DNA of 36,289 bases from Anaerolineaceae bacterium (GTDB lineage Bacteria; Chloroflexota; Anaerolineae; Anaerolineales; Villigracilaceae), in the NCBI GenBank assembly GCA_003598975.1, contig QZIJ01000017.1, forward strand, positions 1-36,289, written 5' to 3'. Position 1 is the stretch's first letter. Each line of letters opens with the position of its first letter. Shown in pieces: positions 8,661 through 16,260 of the stretch. The position numbers and the translations under genes are program-made. The notes below the pieces were generated by a model. It worked only from the letters and a program-made list of their open reading frames with translations, did not search any database and had not been told where the DNA came from.

Positions 8661-10049
8661 TTACGCCCACCCAAGCAGGCGCGCCACGCTTGCCGTGAGA
8701 AACGTAACCAGGAACGCGGTTCCCAGTGTAATCACCACGCTCAATGTTGCCCACTTGTAGGATTTGGTCTCTTTGTAGATGGTCATGATGGTTGTCGCGC
8801 AAGGATTGTGGAGCAGGGCGAACAACATCAGATTGACTGCGGTCAGCATCGTCCAGCCGTTGCCGTTGACGAGCAGGTCGAAGATGGCTGCGCTGCTGGA
8901 AGGTCCGTCTACCATCATGCCCGCGCCCATGTACATCATCATCATGGTCGGGACGACGATCTCGTTGGCGGGGATGGCGATGATGTAGGCCAGCAGGATG
9001 ATGCCGTCGAGGCCGAGGAGAATGCCAAAGGGGTTGAGCCAGCCCGCTATCGCCGCGGCCAGGTTCGAGGTCCCGAATGGAACGTTTGCCAAAATCCAGA
9101 TGATCGCGCCCGCGGGGGCGGCTGTCTGCATGGCGCGCCAGAGAACGAAGATGGTACGGTCAATGATAGAGGTGTAGAGGATGCGGCTGACGTTGGGGCG
9201 GCGGTAGGGAGGCAGTTCGAGCGTGAACGCGGAGGCCTCGCCTTTGAGGACGGTGCGCGAGAGAATCCACGACATGAGGAAAGTAAACGCGACGCCGATC
9301 AGGACGATGCCCACGACTGTGCCAGATGCGATGATGGAAGTCAGCGCGGGGGAGAAGCCAGCCGCGACGAAAACAGTAGCCAGCATGATGAGAGTCGGGA
9401 AGCGCCCGTTGCAGGGGACGAAGTTGTTGGTGAGGATGGCGATCAGTCGCTCGCGCGGGGAATCAATCACGCGGGTCGCGACCACGCCTGCGGCGTTACA
9501 GCCGAATCCCATTGCCATTGTTAAAGACTGTTTTCCGTGCGCGCCCGCTTTCTTGAACATCCAATCCATGTTGAACGCAACGCGCGGCAGGTAGCCGAGG
9601 TCTTCGAGGAAAGTGAAGGCAGGGAAAAAGATCATCATCGGCGGGAGCATCACGCTGACGACCCAGGCCAGGCCGAGATAGACGCCATCCCAGATAAAGC
9701 CCGTGATCCACCACGGGACGTTCCAACCGACGAAAAGGGCGCGCGCCCATTCGCCGAAACCAAATAGGACGGTGGCGATGGCGTCGGAGGCCACGTTCGC
9801 ACCAGAGACGGTCAGCCAGATGATGATGGCTAATAGAAGCAACATGATCGGCAGACCAGTGAGCGGTGAGGTGACGAGGCGGTCTATTTTCTGGTCGAAG
9901 TCGTATCGTTTTTCGTTGGCGGTTTTTACCGCACGCTGGGCGATGGTCTCGGCTTCGGCGTAGAGCGATTTGACGATCTCGTCGCGAAAACCAGAGGAGA
10001 GATTATTGCGGAGGGTTTCTGCTTTTGCTAGTATGTCATTTGGATTCAT
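8661..10049 (-). CDS. feoB: FeoB membrane (Gate-domain) protein of a split ferrous iron transporter
   Basis: 462 residues with about 8 to 10 membrane helices and no G domain. It matches the C-terminal half of FeoB: GYLPRVAFNMDWMF, GFGCNAAGVVATR and VPCNGRFP, the last two carrying the conserved pore-lining cysteines of the two Gate repeats. The start at 10049 follows AGGAG with a 5-nt spacer; an upstream ATG at 10103 would translate a tandem repeat and is unlikely. The GTPase half is a separate gene 89 nt upstream. The two are expected to assemble into a Fe2+ importer in the cytoplasmic membrane. The NNFVPCNGRFP version differs from the E. coli type (PFMSCSARLP) and suggests a distinct FeoB subfamily. 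Confidence 0.88.
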   Translation of the reverse strand: MNPNDILAKAETLRNNLSSGFRDEIVKSLYAEAETIAQRAVKTANEKRYDFDQKIDRLVTSPLTGLPIMLLLLAIIIWLTVSGANVASDAIATVLFGFGEWARALFVGWNVPWWITGFIWDGVYLGLAWVVSVMLPPMMIFFPAFTFLEDLGYLPRVAFNMDWMFKKAGAHGKQSLTMAMGFGCNAAGVVATRVIDSPRERLIAILTNNFVPCNGRFPTLIMLATVFVAAGFSPALTSIIASGTVVGIVLIGVAFTFLMSWILSRTVLKGEASAFTLELPPYRRPNVSRILYTSIIDRTIFVLWRAMQTAAPAGAIIWILANVPFGTSNLAAAIAGWLNPFGILLGLDGIILLAYIIAIPANEIVVPTMMMMYMGAGMMVDGPSSSAAIFDLLVNGNGWTMLTAVNLMLFALLHNPCATTIMTIYKETKSYKWATLSVVITLGTAFLVTFLTASVARLLGWA

Positions 10050-10065
10050 AGTTACTCCTAAAAAC

Positions 10066-10113
10066 GTACACAGGTATACACGTACACAAGTACACAAGTA
10101 CACAAGTACACAG
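10066..10113. repeat. Six tandem copies of an 8-bp repeat (GTACACAA consensus)
   Basis: Successive octamers from 10066 are GTACACAG, GTATACAC, then three exact GTACACAA copies and a final GTACACAG. They fill most of the gap between the FeoB GTPase gene and the FeoB membrane gene, just upstream of the latter's ribosome-binding site (minus strand). A degenerate inverted copy follows near 10125-10139. A related four-unit array lies at 12723-12754 in the same operon. Confidence 0.8.
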
Positions 10114-10138
10114 GGAACGAGTTTACGTGTGTACCTGT

Positions 10139-10975
10139 CTACTGACGCCCTTCCACCGACATCTTCTTGCTGAAGTGGACATCTGCGCGCTGTTGGCGGC
10201 CAACGATATCAGCCAGTTCGCCGCTGGACAAAGCCTTCTGTACGCGCGTGTCGCCGTCGAGCAGACGGATTGCCAGCCAGCGCGCGTTGGGGATGCCAGG
10301 CGCAATTTGTTCGATCATTGGCGCGAGTTCGTTGACGGCTTTCTGAAATTCAGGCGTTCCATGCACGCGCAATGGTTTGGTGGCGACGAGTCCCTCGATC
10401 ACTTCGGAGACGGTTGTCAGCAAGGTGGACATCCCCTCGCCCGTGCGTGCGGTGATCGGGATGGCAGGAATACCGAGGTCGCGCGAGAGCGAGCGCGTGT
10501 CCACTTCGAGTCCTTTGCGGCGCGCCTCATCCATCAGATTGACTGCCACGACGACATGCGTGGTGATCTCCATCACTTGCATGACGAGATTCAGATTGCG
10601 CTCCAGCGCGGTCGCATCGGTGACGACGATGGTGCAATCGGGCTGACCGAATAAAATAAAATCGCGCGCCACTTCTTCATCTTGCGATGCGGAGAGAAGC
10701 GAGTAGGTGCCAGGCAGGTCAACGAGTTTATATTTCACGCTGTTGAACTGGTAGCCACCCTCGGCGCGCGTCACGGTTTTGCCAGGCCAGTTGCCCGTGT
10801 GCTGTTTGAGTCCCGTCAGCGCGTTGAAGAGGGTGGACTTGCCCGTGTTTGGGTTACCCGCCAGCGCAACGACGCGATCGAAGTCGCCCGTCTTGATTCC
10901 CATCTGCTCCAGTTGTGCGTACGCGGGGCAGGATTCGCAGTGTTCGGTTGGTAATGATATTTTGGTGTTGGTCAT
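10139..10975 (-). CDS. feoB: FeoB GTPase (G-domain) protein of a split ferrous iron transporter
   Basis: 278 residues carrying only the soluble half of FeoB. G1 is GNPNTGKS, G3 is DLPGTYSL and G4 is NLMD, followed by a helical region that fits the GDI-like spacer domain. The N-terminal extension has a CESC motif. GTP binding and hydrolysis here should regulate the membrane partner encoded next. ATG at 10975 follows a purine-rich GAGAG. A GTG at 10993 is less likely. The protein ends without any membrane helix, and the membrane gene is in a different frame after an 89-nt gap, so this is a true split rather than one frameshifted gene. Confidence 0.9.
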   Translation of the reverse strand: MTNTKISLPTEHCESCPAYAQLEQMGIKTGDFDRVVALAGNPNTGKSTLFNALTGLKQHTGNWPGKTVTRAEGGYQFNSVKYKLVDLPGTYSLLSASQDEEVARDFILFGQPDCTIVVTDATALERNLNLVMQVMEITTHVVVAVNLMDEARRKGLEVDTRSLSRDLGIPAIPITARTGEGMSTLLTTVSEVIEGLVATKPLRVHGTPEFQKAVNELAPMIEQIAPGIPNARWLAIRLLDGDTRVQKALSSGELADIVGRQQRADVHFSKKMSVEGRQ

Positions 10976-11044
10976 AGTTTCTCTCTTCACCACGAAGGAT
11001 TTCTTGTGGACTTAAAAACTTTGTGCACTTCGTGTCCTTTGTGG

Positions 11045-12049
11045 TTAGACTGGTTTGACCCAAATCTGCGCGGCCTGGTCTTTGCGAAGCGCGATCAGTG
11101 TCCCACGCACGCGGTAGCCGCGCGGGTCTCCGAAGAAGTTTTGCAGTTCGGGGTAGATGATGGTTCCAGGCGTCAGACCGAGATCTAAAAATCGTCGACG
11201 GGTGAACCCCTGTACGGCGTCGTCGAGCGTGACGATCTCGGCGCGGTGGTCGTGGGCGAGTTCAGTCAGCGGGACGGATTCGCGTTTGAGCAATTCATGT
11301 TCGGGGATTGGCGCGACCGTCACATTCGATGCGACGGCAGGCGCGAGACGATATTCATTTTCGCCATCGGATAAAACAACTCGTTGCGGCGTACGTTCGA
11401 GAATGCGGATGTCTTGTCCGAGACGGATTCCTGCCGCCAGGATTTGTTCGTAGGCCAGAGCGGGTTCGTCCTCGAGATGAACGATTCGCGCGGGACGATC
11501 GGCTTGCCACGCCGTCACGGGCGTTCCCTCCGCTTTAGGCAGAGTCCCCTCGCGCGTCGGGATGGGGTCGCCGTGCGGATCGCGCGTTGGGAATCCAAGC
11601 GCCGCGTCCAGTTCGTCGAGTTGCGCGTCGGTAAGATTATGCTCACGTCGGTGCGCTTCGCTGTGGATCTGTCCCAGTGGCATGCGCGCCTCGTCCGCGA
11701 GGTATCGCTCCCACAAACGGTGAGCGCGGACAACGTGCAATGCCCAGCGTTCGCCGTCCGCTGTGAGATGCAGCTGGTCACCACGCGATTCGACCAGCCC
11801 CTGCGTCTCCATGTCTTCGATGAGACCTGTCACTCGTGGCCGCGACAAGCCCAAGATCCCAGCGAGAGACTCGGGTGATGCATGGCGTCCAGCCTGTTCG
11901 CGGTCAAGGAGATGCTTGAGCGCGTCCTCCACCTGTTCGCGTTCCTGCGCGGCGCGGTAGGATTTGTATTGCGACCTCAGTCCGACGCGGGGGAGGAAGG
12001 TGATGAGTAGGATCACGGCAAGCACAATTAACCAGAATGTCATGTTCAT
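11045..12049 (-). CDS. Membrane-anchored DtxR-type regulator fused to two FeoA-like domains
   Basis: 334 residues. Residues 4-20 form a single N-terminal membrane helix. Residues about 38-100 are a winged helix of the DtxR/MntR type, and 105-165 its metal-binding and dimerisation domain. SH3-like domains follow at about 175-245 and 260-334; the second has the FeoA-like run FLDLGLTPGT. Metal-ligand positions of DtxR appear as Asp42, His110, Glu114, His129, His133 (Cys in DtxR), Glu136 and His137. A DNA-binding metalloregulator is normally soluble, so the anchor is unusual. FeoA normally contacts FeoB, and the split FeoB genes lie directly downstream. It may couple iron sensing to transporter activity at the membrane. 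Whether it still binds DNA is unknown. AAGG precedes ATG 12049. Confidence 0.82.
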   Translation of the reverse strand: MNMTFWLIVLAVILLITFLPRVGLRSQYKSYRAAQEREQVEDALKHLLDREQAGRHASPESLAGILGLSRPRVTGLIEDMETQGLVESRGDQLHLTADGERWALHVVRAHRLWERYLADEARMPLGQIHSEAHRREHNLTDAQLDELDAALGFPTRDPHGDPIPTREGTLPKAEGTPVTAWQADRPARIVHLEDEPALAYEQILAAGIRLGQDIRILERTPQRVVLSDGENEYRLAPAVASNVTVAPIPEHELLKRESVPLTELAHDHRAEIVTLDDAVQGFTRRRFLDLGLTPGTIIYPELQNFFGDPRGYRVRGTLIALRKDQAAQIWVKPV

Positions 12050-12067
12050 TGATTTACCTTTTCTGTG

Positions 12068-12088
12068 GGGCGGGATGGTGTCTCGCCC
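12068..12088. repeat. 8-bp hairpin upstream of the DtxR-FeoA fusion gene
   Basis: GGGCGGGA (12068-12075), loop TGGTG and TCTCGCCC (12081-12088) pair with one G-T wobble on the plus strand. On the minus-strand transcript one A-C mismatch interrupts the stem. It lies between the methyltransferase stop and the regulator start and may modulate readthrough. No T-tract follows on the minus strand. Confidence 0.4.
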
Positions 12089-12104
12089 TGCTTTTATAAT
12101 GCCG

Positions 12105-12698
12105 CTATCGAAACCTTGGTAAAAAGCGTCCTGTTCGTTTCATGTATTCGCGATACTCATCACCGAACTTTTCGATGAGGTTGGCTTCCTCTTTGGGCGT
12201 GCGGATCGCCATGGCGATGAAAGCCAGAACGGCGAGCAGGATGATGAACCAGTTGTCGGCCATCAAGCCGAAGGAGACGATGAGAGATGAACCGACGGTA
12301 TAGAGCGGATGACGCACCCAACGGTAGATGCCATGCGTGATGAGTTTGTGTTCCCTGCGGGTTGCGCTTACGGGAGTAATGCCACTGCCGATACTGCTGA
12401 ACAGCCAGTAGATGATAGGGATGCAGGTCAGGCCGAGCGCAACGCCAGACCAGCGGACAGGTTCGGATAGACCGAGCTTTGACCAGTTCATCCACGCGGG
12501 ATTGATCAGGTACACGATTGGGCTTAGCCAGAGAAGCAGGCCGAAAACACGGATGACCATCATCATTGGCGTCCCATCAGCATGACGGGACAGTTTTTCG
12601 CCAGAGTCGTGGTCGGCCTTGCGGCGGAAGGTGGTGGAGATGCCTGCGCCCGTGAAAAGCATGAGCGCGGCGAGGATGCGGAAAGTGGTTTCGTTCAT
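12105..12698 (-). CDS. ICMT/phospholipid-methyltransferase-like integral membrane protein
   Basis: 197 residues with about five hydrophobic segments. The C-terminal motif HGIYRWVRHPLYTVG, followed by an EE...FGDEYREYMKRTGRFLP tail, is the SAM-binding signature of the isoprenylcysteine carboxyl methyltransferase/PEMT superfamily. Bacterial members act on lipids or unknown small substrates; the substrate cannot be inferred. GAGG precedes ATG 12698; the frame is open to 12797 but overlaps the regulator gene. It lies between two metalloregulator genes, so it is probably co-transcribed with the iron genes. Confidence 0.8.
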   Translation of the reverse strand: MNETTFRILAALMLFTGAGISTTFRRKADHDSGEKLSRHADGTPMMMVIRVFGLLLWLSPIVYLINPAWMNWSKLGLSEPVRWSGVALGLTCIPIIYWLFSSIGSGITPVSATRREHKLITHGIYRWVRHPLYTVGSSLIVSFGLMADNWFIILLAVLAFIAMAIRTPKEEANLIEKFGDEYREYMKRTGRFLPRFR

Positions 12699-12722
12699 GG
12701 TTACCTCTAAATGATGTTGTTG

Positions 12723-12754
12723 GTACATAAGTATAAATGTGGACATGTACACAG
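12723..12754. repeat. Four degenerate copies of the 8-bp GTACACAA-type repeat
   Basis: In register from 12723 the octamers are GTACATAA, GTATAAAT, GTGGACAT and GTACACAG. First and last match the array at 10066-10113, and the period is the same. The position is also equivalent: between cistrons of the iron operon, shortly upstream of a ribosome-binding site on the minus strand. Confidence 0.55.
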
Positions 12755-12777
12755 ATTGCGATTGAAACGCGTTCCTG

Positions 12778-13449
12778 TTACTTATCCACCTCCACAAAAA
12801 TCTTTGTCGTGGTATTCAACCCAAGCACATGTGACTTTCTTCGGACCCTCACGGTCAGATTGTGATCGAATTCGGAATACGCGCTGACTTCGATCTCGAT
12901 GCCTGGCGTAAGTCCCAAATCATCGAGATGGCGGAGCAGGTTCGGGTCTTGCGCGTCGACACGCAGGATCGTCGCGCTCTGGCCGGGGCGCAGGGACGAA
13001 AGGGGAGTAGACTGGTCCGCGGGCATGGTCAAGTCTGCGCTGGGAATCAACTCGCCATGCGGGTCGCGGTTGGGATGCCCGAGTGCGGTCGCGATGCGCG
13101 CTTCAAATTCCTCCGAGATAACATGCTCGAGGCGGCAGGCCTCCTCGTGGACTTCGTCCCAGGTATAGCCCAGCGCGTTGACGAGGTAGGTTTCCAGCAG
13201 GCGGTGGTGACGGATGACCTCGAGCGCGGCGCGCAATCCCGCCTTCGTAAGTGTGACACCCTGGTGTTTTTTGTAAATCACCAGCGGCGGTTTGGCGGCG
13301 GCGAGTTTTTGCAGCATACCCGTTACGGAAGCGGGTGCGACGTTCAGCCGCGCGGCCAGATCGGTGGTGCTGGCGGGCTGGCTGCGCTCGGTCAGTTCGT
13401 AGATGTGTTTCAGGTAGTCCTGAATGGATTGGGTCAGGGGCTCTGTCAT
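12778..13449 (-). CDS. DtxR/MntR family metal-dependent transcriptional regulator
   Basis: 223 residues with the full three-domain DtxR layout: winged helix (about 8-72), metal-binding dimerisation domain (75-145) and C-terminal SH3-like FeoA domain (150-223). VHEEACRLEHVISEEFEARI supplies His101, Cys105, Glu108 and His109. His82 and Glu86 complete the ancillary site. The position equivalent to DtxR Met10 is Asp11, as in MntR, while Cys105 is DtxR-like, so metal preference cannot be assigned simply. It should repress iron or manganese uptake genes when metal-loaded. It is the first gene of the minus-strand cluster, with a strong promoter and a DtxR-like box in front, implying autoregulation and control of the feo genes. 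Confidence 0.9.
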   Translation of the reverse strand: MTEPLTQSIQDYLKHIYELTERSQPASTTDLAARLNVAPASVTGMLQKLAAAKPPLVIYKKHQGVTLTKAGLRAALEVIRHHRLLETYLVNALGYTWDEVHEEACRLEHVISEEFEARIATALGHPNRDPHGELIPSADLTMPADQSTPLSSLRPGQSATILRVDAQDPNLLRHLDDLGLTPGIEIEVSAYSEFDHNLTVRVRRKSHVLGLNTTTKIFVEVDK

Positions 13450-13458
13450 GGCTAATCT

Positions 13459-13477
13459 ATTATTTAGTCTAACCTAA
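13459..13477. promoter_or_regulatory. DtxR/IdeR-like operator
   Basis: On the minus strand the 19-mer begins TTAGGTTAG, then A, then CTAA, against the established DtxR/IdeR box TTAGGTTAGSCTAACCTAA. The upstream half-site matches 9 of 9 and the whole site about 14 of 19. It sits directly downstream of the -10 hexamer of the regulator's promoter, where bound repressor would block transcription. Confidence 0.7.
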
Positions 13478-13480
13478 ATT

Positions 13481-13509
13481 ATTGTAGCCCAGGGAGGTTT
13501 GCCTGTCAA
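13481..13509 (-). promoter_or_regulatory. Strong sigma-70-type promoter of the iron-transport cluster
   Basis: On the minus strand, TTGACA (13509-13504) and TACAAT (13486-13481) are separated by 17 nt. The -35 is the consensus hexamer. The start of the DtxR-family gene is about 32 nt downstream of the -10, with the operator between. Confidence 0.8.
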
Positions 13510-13513
13510 GGTG

Positions 13514-13519
13514 TAAAAT
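13514..13519 (+). promoter_or_regulatory. Putative -10 element of a leaderless promoter for the SIS gene
   Basis: TAAAAT ends 6 nt before the ATG at 13526, so transcription would start at or next to the start codon. No convincing ribosome-binding site or -35 is visible. The element is divergent from, and overlaps the upstream side of, the iron-cluster promoter. Confidence 0.4.
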
Positions 13520-13525
13520 AGAGAC

Positions 13526-14563
13526 ATGACCCTTCTTTCCGAAATCAACGAGCAGCCCGAACGGATACGCTCCCTGCTGGCTTCGCAGAAAAAGACCGTG
13601 GAGCGCATCGCCGTCGAGATCCAAAAGCGCGACATTCGGTACATCTTTCTCGCGGCGAGAGGCACATCTGACAATGCAGGGCGGTATGCAAATTACCTGC
13701 TTGGCGCGCTGAACGGGCTTCCGCTCGCACTGGCGACTCCTTCGCTCTTCACGTATTACAAACAGCCTCCGAAATTGAAGAACGCGCTGGTGGTGGGAAT
13801 CTCGCAATCGGGGAAGTCTCCTGATATTGTGAGCGTGCTGGAGGAGGGACGCCGTCAGGGTTGCGCCACACTTGCCATTACCAACGAGTCGGAATCATCC
13901 CTTGCCAGTTACGCGGATTTCCTCATTGATATTCGCGCAGGCGCGGAAAAAGCCGTGGCCGCCACCAAAACCTATACCACCGAATTAATGTCAGTGGCGA
14001 TGCTTTCCGCAGCGTTGCGCGGACATAAAAAACAATGGGATGAACTGGGGCGGGTGGCGGCGTGGATGAAAGAAACCCTGAAGCAAAGCGACTTCATCGC
14101 CCAGGCATCCCAGCGCTATCGCTACATTGACCAGACCGTTGTGCTGGGGCGCGGCTTCAATTACGCGACCGCCTTCGAGTGGGCCCTGAAACTGAAAGAA
14201 TTAACGTACATCATCGCTGAGCCCTATTCCTCCGCCGATTTTGCACACGGACCGATTGCGATGGTCGAAAGCGGATATCCCGTCTTTGCGGTGGCCGCAA
14301 AGGGCAAAGTCTTCCTATCGATGCTTGCCATGCTCGAGCGTTTGCGCTCGGACATTGACGCGGAACTGGTTGTGATCTCGAACGACAAACGCGCCTTGTC
14401 GCTGGCGCAAGTCCCCTTGAGAATCCCAACCGATGTGCCAGAATGGGTCTCTCCGATTGTGGGTATTCTGCCTGCGCAACTGTTTGCCTATCACCTCACG
14501 CGTGCCAAGGGCTACGACACCGAACAGCCGCGCAGCATCCGCAAGGTGACCGAGACGCGCTGA
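13526..14563 (+). CDS. SIS-domain sugar isomerase/deaminase-like protein (GlmS C-terminal-like)
   Basis: 345 residues with two SIS domains and no glutaminase domain. ARGTSDNAGRYANYLLG and ISQSGKSPDI in the first half are the phosphosugar-binding loops. KLKELTYIIAEPYSSADFAHGP in the second half is the typical GlmS/AgaS-type motif. Ending EQPRSIRKVTETR resembles the C-terminal tail of GlmS, which closes over the active site. The most likely role is amino-sugar phosphate isomerisation or deamination (NagB-II-like), perhaps linked to cell-wall recycling given the alanine racemase downstream. Exact substrate unknown. Confidence 0.85.
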   Translation: MTLLSEINEQPERIRSLLASQKKTVERIAVEIQKRDIRYIFLAARGTSDNAGRYANYLLGALNGLPLALATPSLFTYYKQPPKLKNALVVGISQSGKSPDIVSVLEEGRRQGCATLAITNESESSLASYADFLIDIRAGAEKAVAATKTYTTELMSVAMLSAALRGHKKQWDELGRVAAWMKETLKQSDFIAQASQRYRYIDQTVVLGRGFNYATAFEWALKLKELTYIIAEPYSSADFAHGPIAMVESGYPVFAVAAKGKVFLSMLAMLERLRSDIDAELVVISNDKRALSLAQVPLRIPTDVPEWVSPIVGILPAQLFAYHLTRAKGYDTEQPRSIRKVTETR

Positions 14564-14611
14564 AAGCGAGTCTGTCCTGCAATACTCTTCCTGTCCAAAA
14601 GGATTTTCTTC

Positions 14612-15115
14612 ATGCCATCCTCCGACCAGGGCATCACACCCGACCGCTACATGCTCATCCCGCGCGTACTGATCTTCCTCACCCGCGGCGATACCGTACT
14701 GCTTATCAAAGGCGCGCCGACCAAACGTCTCTGGGCGGACAAATACAACGGCATCGGCGGTCACGTGGAGCGCGGCGAGGATGCCCTCTCCGCCGCGCGG
14801 CGCGAACTGCTCGAAGAGACAGGTCTCAGCGCGGACTTAAGATTGGCTGGTACAGTTATCGTAGATGTGGAACAGACCATTGGCGTCGGTCTCTACGTTT
14901 TCGTTGGCGAGTTGGAGCAGAACTATGTGTCCGCCCAACCCAGCGCGGAAGGAATTCCCGAATGGCTGTCCCTCTCCGCCCTTGCCAACTACCCGCTTGT
15001 GGAAGATGTGGCCATTCTCCTCCAAAAACTCCAGTCAATGCGCCCCTCCGACCCGCCTTTCTCTGCCCGTTCGTTTTACAATACCGCAGGCAAACTCCAG
15101 GTTCGATTTTCCTGA
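14612..15115 (+). CDS. Nudix hydrolase
   Basis: 167 residues. The Nudix box is complete: GGHVERGEDALSAARRELLE followed by ETGL (GX5EX7REUXEEXGU), near residues 49-72, including the metal-binding REXXEE core. It hydrolyses a nucleoside diphosphate linked to another group; MutT-like 8-oxo-dGTP cleaning is one option but cannot be told from sequence alone. AAAAGGA about 8 nt upstream supports the ATG at 14612. It lies 48 nt after the SIS gene and 35 nt before alanine racemase. Confidence 0.9.
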   Translation: MPSSDQGITPDRYMLIPRVLIFLTRGDTVLLIKGAPTKRLWADKYNGIGGHVERGEDALSAARRELLEETGLSADLRLAGTVIVDVEQTIGVGLYVFVGELEQNYVSAQPSAEGIPEWLSLSALANYPLVEDVAILLQKLQSMRPSDPPFSARSFYNTAGKLQVRFS

Positions 15116-15118
15116 TCA

Positions 15119-15150
15119 TCCATCTTCCATTCTCCATTTTTCCATCCTCC
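15119..15150. repeat. Pyrimidine-rich CCAT-type low-complexity spacer
   Basis: Four or five imperfect TTCCAT/TCCATC units run directly into the alr start codon. They leave no ribosome-binding site, so alr may be translated by coupling to the Nudix gene or from a leaderless transcript. Similar short spacers are common between genes in several bacterial groups. Confidence 0.5.
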
Positions 15151-16260
15151 ATGCCCGAATCCCTCCGCCCCACCTATCTCGAAGTCAACCTTTCTCAACT
15201 GCGTAAAAACCTCGAAGCCATCCGCGCCTGGGTTACGCCTGCCCGCGTCATGCCCATCCTCAAGGCCAACGCCTACGGTCACGGGCTGGACGGCGTGGCA
15301 AAATACATCGCGGACTTCTCTGATTACCTCGGTGTGGCGACTCTTGAAGAGGGCATCCATCTCCGCCAGATCGGCGTGGACAAACCCATCCTCGTGATGG
15401 GCGGGACGCTTCCCGAACAGATTCCCTGGTTCCTGCGCTACGACTTGACCCTCACCGCCTCCTCCGCGGACCTTTTGCGGGCCGCCGACCAATACGCCTC
15501 TCCCTCGGGACAGAAAATCCGTGCCCACCTGAAAGTTGACACAGGCATGGAACGCGTCGGCGTGCGCGACTCAGAGGCGGTTCCCTTCCTTGAACTGGCG
15601 GCATCCTGCAAAAGTGTGGAAGTGGAAGGCATCTACAGTCACTTTGCCAATGCCGATTCCCTCGACCTCGCCCATGCCAAGCTGCAACTCGAACGCTTTC
15701 AAGAAGTCCTGCGTTTCTACGAACGAAGGAGTCTGCCGCCACCGCCTTTGCGTCACATCTCCAATTCGGGCGGCATCCTCCAGCTCCCCGAAGCAAATTT
15801 CGACCTGGTTCGGCCTGGCATCATGTTCTACGGCGTCTATCCCGCCCTCGACCTGCCCCGCACCGTGGACGTGAAACCCGCCATCACCTGGCGCTCGCGG
15901 GTCGCCTATTCCAAGGTCACACCGCCCGGGCGGCCGGTGAGTTATGGGTCCACGTGGCAGGCCGAACGTCCGACTCGAATCGTCACCGTCCCGTGCGGAT
16001 ACGCCGATGGTTACTTCCGTCGCATGAGCGGACGGGCGCGCGTCCTCATCCACGGGAAGTCTTATCCGCAGGTGGGGCGCATTTGCATGGATCAATTCAT
16101 GGTGGACGGGGGAGACGACGCCATTGCCCTCGGCGATGATGTTGTCCTGCTCGGCGATGGCATCACTGCCTACGACTTCGCTGAGTGGATGGGCACCAGC
16201 CCTTACGAAGTGTTGACGAGCATCAGCGCCCGCGTCCCGCGCGTGTTTGTCAATGAGTGA
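15151..16260 (+). CDS. alr: Alanine racemase
   Basis: 369 residues, normal length. PILKANAYGHG near residues 34-44 contains the lysine that binds pyridoxal phosphate. HISNSGGI and RPGIMFYGVYP are conserved barrel motifs. The C-terminal beta domain has VSYGSTW and CGYADGY, then RVLIHGKSYPQVGRICMDQFMVD. It interconverts L- and D-alanine for peptidoglycan. A much longer open frame reaches back to 14443, but that part overlaps the SIS and Nudix genes in another frame and is not conserved sequence. The ATG at 15151 starts the recognisable PTYLEVNLSQL segment. Confidence 0.95.
   Translation: MPESLRPTYLEVNLSQLRKNLEAIRAWVTPARVMPILKANAYGHGLDGVAKYIADFSDYLGVATLEEGIHLRQIGVDKPILVMGGTLPEQIPWFLRYDLTLTASSADLLRAADQYASPSGQKIRAHLKVDTGMERVGVRDSEAVPFLELAASCKSVEVEGIYSHFANADSLDLAHAKLQLERFQEVLRFYERRSLPPPPLRHISNSGGILQLPEANFDLVRPGIMFYGVYPALDLPRTVDVKPAITWRSRVAYSKVTPPGRPVSYGSTWQAERPTRIVTVPCGYADGYFRRMSGRARVLIHGKSYPQVGRICMDQFMVDGGDDAIALGDDVVLLGDGITAYDFAEWMGTSPYEVLTSISARVPRVFVNE

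Noticed and set aside
10049-10141. FeoB halves as a single phase-variable gene switched by the 8-bp repeat
   Set aside because: The GTPase gene's stop lies before the repeat in the reading direction, so changing repeat number cannot join the two frames.
11027-11044. CTTCGTGTCCTTTGTGGT as a regulatory palindrome
   Set aside because: It resembles a short filler repeat seen between genes in many bacteria; only a weak partial inverted copy lies at 10990-11000, with no evident function.
14443-15150. 236-residue N-terminal extension of alanine racemase
   Set aside because: It overlaps the SIS and Nudix genes out of frame and has an Arg-rich, low-complexity translation.
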